Shown here piece by piece: positions 16,028-17,594 of a DNA stretch of 17,594 nucleotides. Position 1 is the first letter of the stretch. Each line of letters begins with the position of its first letter. Below the pieces are notes generated by a model. It was not told the DNA's origin and made no database searches. It was given only the letters and a program-made list of their open reading frames with translations. The DNA comes from Desulfobacteraceae bacterium (lineage in GTDB: Bacteria; Desulfobacterota; Desulfobacteria; Desulfobacterales; Desulfosalsimonadaceae). Position numbers and translations under genes: made by a program. The stretch is taken from assembly GCA_021162325.1 (NCBI GenBank), contig JAGGYV010000352.1, positions 1 through 17,594 on the forward strand, given 5' to 3'.

Positions 16028-16708
16028 ATGTCTGACAGAATTGACCCGTTAGGCGAAGCAGGCCTTGCGTTTTATTCCAAAGTATCTGCGTCCATCTCCC
16101 ATGAAATCAAAAATTCACTGGCAGTCCTCAACGAAAGTGCCGGTTATCTTGAAGACGTAACCCTGATGGCCAAAAAAGGAATGAATGTGAATATGGAACG
16201 GCTCGAGTCTCTGGCCGGCACCATGTTAAAACAGGTACAGCGATCCAACGCCATTGTTAACAACATGAACCGACTGGCCCACAGCCTGGATGATCCGGCC
16301 AGCCAGATAGACTTAAACCCCTTACTCGAACTGATGATCAGCCTGTCGGAACGCACAACAGTGACCCGGGGATTTAAAGTATCCGCCGCATCTTCCGATG
16401 CAGCGGTAACCATCACCACCCACCCGTTTTTTTTAGAAAACCTGATCTGGCTGATCCTTGATTTTGCCATGACCGTCACCGGCGATGCAAAAACCATTGC
16501 CATGCTGCCGTTAAAGACGGAATCCGGGGTTGCAATCAATTTCACGGGACTTGAAAAACTAACGAAAAGGGCACTATACGATTTTCAGACAGAACCTGTC
16601 CGCCGGATACTTTCAATACTGAATGGCACATTACAGGCAGATGAAGATAAAGGTATAATAACGTTAAACTTACCCGAAAAAACGAATAAACAAGGAGGCC
16701 TATCATGA
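16028..16708 (+). CDS. Histidine-kinase-like DHp protein without a recognisable ATP-binding core
   Basis: The 226-aa soluble protein has an H-box, SISHEIKNSLAVLNESAGYL, with H25, and a long second helix (about 60-95), so a DHp-like dimer is likely. The H-box resembles that of the histidine kinase at 13921 (HEI-x-N-x-LA-x-x-NE). Residues about 125-220 follow the position of an ATPase domain, but the N-box is replaced by PFFLENLIWLILDF and no G1, F or G2 box is visible. It may be a phosphotransfer protein or pseudokinase that moves phosphate between the receivers or modulates the kinase. AGGAGG lies directly upstream, and its end overlaps the next receiver gene by four bases (ATGA). Confidence 0.8.
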   Translation: MSDRIDPLGEAGLAFYSKVSASISHEIKNSLAVLNESAGYLEDVTLMAKKGMNVNMERLESLAGTMLKQVQRSNAIVNNMNRLAHSLDDPASQIDLNPLLELMISLSERTTVTRGFKVSAASSDAAVTITTHPFFLENLIWLILDFAMTVTGDAKTIAMLPLKTESGVAINFTGLEKLTKRALYDFQTEPVRRILSILNGTLQADEDKGIITLNLPEKTNKQGGLS

Positions 16709-17133
16709 CTGACAAAGTCTTAATCGTGGATGACGAGCAGGATTTCTTAGATGTTATCTCTGAGCGCCTGGCCGCTCGTGACATGAATGTTTCGACTGCC
16801 TCTTCCGCAAAAGATGCCATAAAAAAAATCGATGAAGAATCCTTTGATGCGGTGGTACTGGATCTAATGATGCCGGAAATGGACGGACTGGAAACGCTTA
16901 AGATCATGAAAGAAAAAAACCCGGACCTACAGGTTATTCTACTGACCGGCCATGCCACGGTGGAAAAAGGGATTGAGGCCATGAAACTCGGCGCCATGGA
17001 CCTGATTGAAAAACCGGCGGATCTGGCAACTATTGTGGATCGGATCAAACGCGCCAAAACGGAGAAAATCATCCTGGTTGAAAAAAAGAGCGAAAAACGC
17101 ATCCGGGATATCCTCACCCGAAAAGGTTGGTAA
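16705..17133 (+). CDS. Receiver-only response regulator
   Basis: The 142-aa protein is a receiver domain with D9/D10 (LIVDDEQDF), phosphoacceptor D53, T81 in LTGHA and K103. A basic tail of about 25 residues (119-142) is too short to be a known output domain. The ATG has AGGAGG upstream and overlaps the preceding stop by ATGA. It is the last gene of the cluster, followed by a terminator hairpin. With no output domain it is expected to work by protein contact. Confidence 0.95.
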   Translation: MTDKVLIVDDEQDFLDVISERLAARDMNVSTASSAKDAIKKIDEESFDAVVLDLMMPEMDGLETLKIMKEKNPDLQVILLTGHATVEKGIEAMKLGAMDLIEKPADLATIVDRIKRAKTEKIILVEKKSEKRIRDILTRKGW

Positions 17134-17236
17134 GGTCTTCGGTTAAAAAAAATTCGTCGCCTGGAACATGCCTTGGGCTTTTCCAGACGTCGACAATCTT
17201 TCGACAACTCACCTGAATTATTTTCACAACAATATC

Positions 17237-17299
17237 AACAATATCAGATCCTCTGATGGTTCAGAAAGGATCTGATATTGTTAATTCCCCTGTTTTTTT
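17237..17299 (+). terminator. Strong hairpin terminator after the phosphorelay genes
   Basis: AACAATATCAGATCC (17237-17251) pairs perfectly with GGATCTGATATTGTT (17268-17282). Inside the loop TCTGA and TCAGA pair again, giving a 20-bp stem with a TGGT loop and an AA bulge. Seven T residues follow at 17293-17299. It stands about 100 bases after the last stop codon and fits the end of the operon. The long gap before the T-run leaves some doubt about the mechanism. Confidence 0.65.
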
Positions 17300-17344
17300 A
17301 TTTTTCCCCTGTTTCTCATACATATAAGGCTCTGCTCCCAAACC

Positions 17345-17374
17345 GTAGGGGGGATTAGCGAAGCGTAATCCACC
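17345..17374. repeat. REP-like unit, GTAGGG-GGATTA type
   Basis: GTAG (17345-17348) is followed by the hairpin GG-g-GGATTA / TAATCC-a-CC around GCGAAGCG. It has the same GTAG-plus-palindrome layout as the elements at 9558 and 13768 but a different stem sequence. Confidence 0.65.
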
Positions 17375-17594
17375 AAAAAAATAAACAACCAACGGCATTC
17401 GGTTTGAAGATATTTTTGCGTTCACAGAATATTCCTGTTCTCATAGTGCGAAATTAAATATTCATTTAAACGATATGATCATTACGAAACAATAGGACCG
17501 TACAAAAAAATAATTACCTGTAAATTATCATTTTTTTTCAAATTACTGGATTAAATATTATTTTTAGTGTATAAAAGAGTCGATACTAAAATAA
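17375..17594. other. A/T-rich intergenic tail
   Basis: No gene, RNA or clear promoter could be recognised in this A/T-rich stretch up to the window end. It may be the upstream region of a gene outside the window. Confidence 0.5.

Overview
The window looks like chromosomal DNA from a Desulfobacterota bacterium, most likely a sulfate reducer of the Desulfobacterales type. This is an inference. It rests on a SulP anion transporter embedded in a cytidylate-kinase-like/receiver/histidine-kinase cluster, the style of the cyclic-nucleotide/PilZ protein, and a dispersed palindromic repeat with ends like GATGGCTTCGTAAAAAG. No rRNA, tRNA, transposase or CRISPR array was seen.

Left part (1-9225), all genes on the minus strand. 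A cyclic-nucleotide-binding/PilZ fusion protein lies next to a sigma-54-dependent NtrC-type response regulator. The gap between them holds overlapping palindromes and a sigma-54-like promoter, so the pair may be a local regulator/target circuit. A VapBC toxin-antitoxin operon with a clear promoter/operator follows. Then comes a hairpin-rich intergenic stretch, carB (carbamoyl-phosphate synthase large subunit), and an amidophosphoribosyltransferase-like gene. That enzyme keeps its PRPP loop, but its glutaminase half appears to have lost the nucleophile. Two copies of a roughly 125-bp palindromic element sit exactly at the 3' ends of minus-strand genes (2-126 and 7698-7823).

Right part (9728-17133), all genes on the plus strand. 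A TetR regulator with an operator-overlapped promoter is followed by a 707-aa SulP transporter carrying an unusual soluble insertion and a STAS domain. Next come a cytidylate-kinase-like/receiver protein that appears split by a frameshift, a membrane PDC-type sensor histidine kinase, a receiver-only protein, a small histidine-kinase-like protein without an ATP-binding core, and a second receiver-only protein. The last four genes overlap or nearly touch. Nothing in this cluster after TetR has a DNA-binding output domain, so I read it as a phosphorelay that may act on the transporter or on proteins elsewhere. This is the best candidate for an undescribed system here.

Intergenic regions carry GTAG-headed REP-like palindromes of three sequence types (9558-9626, 13768-13836, 17345-17374) and a strong terminator hairpin after the last gene (17237-17299).
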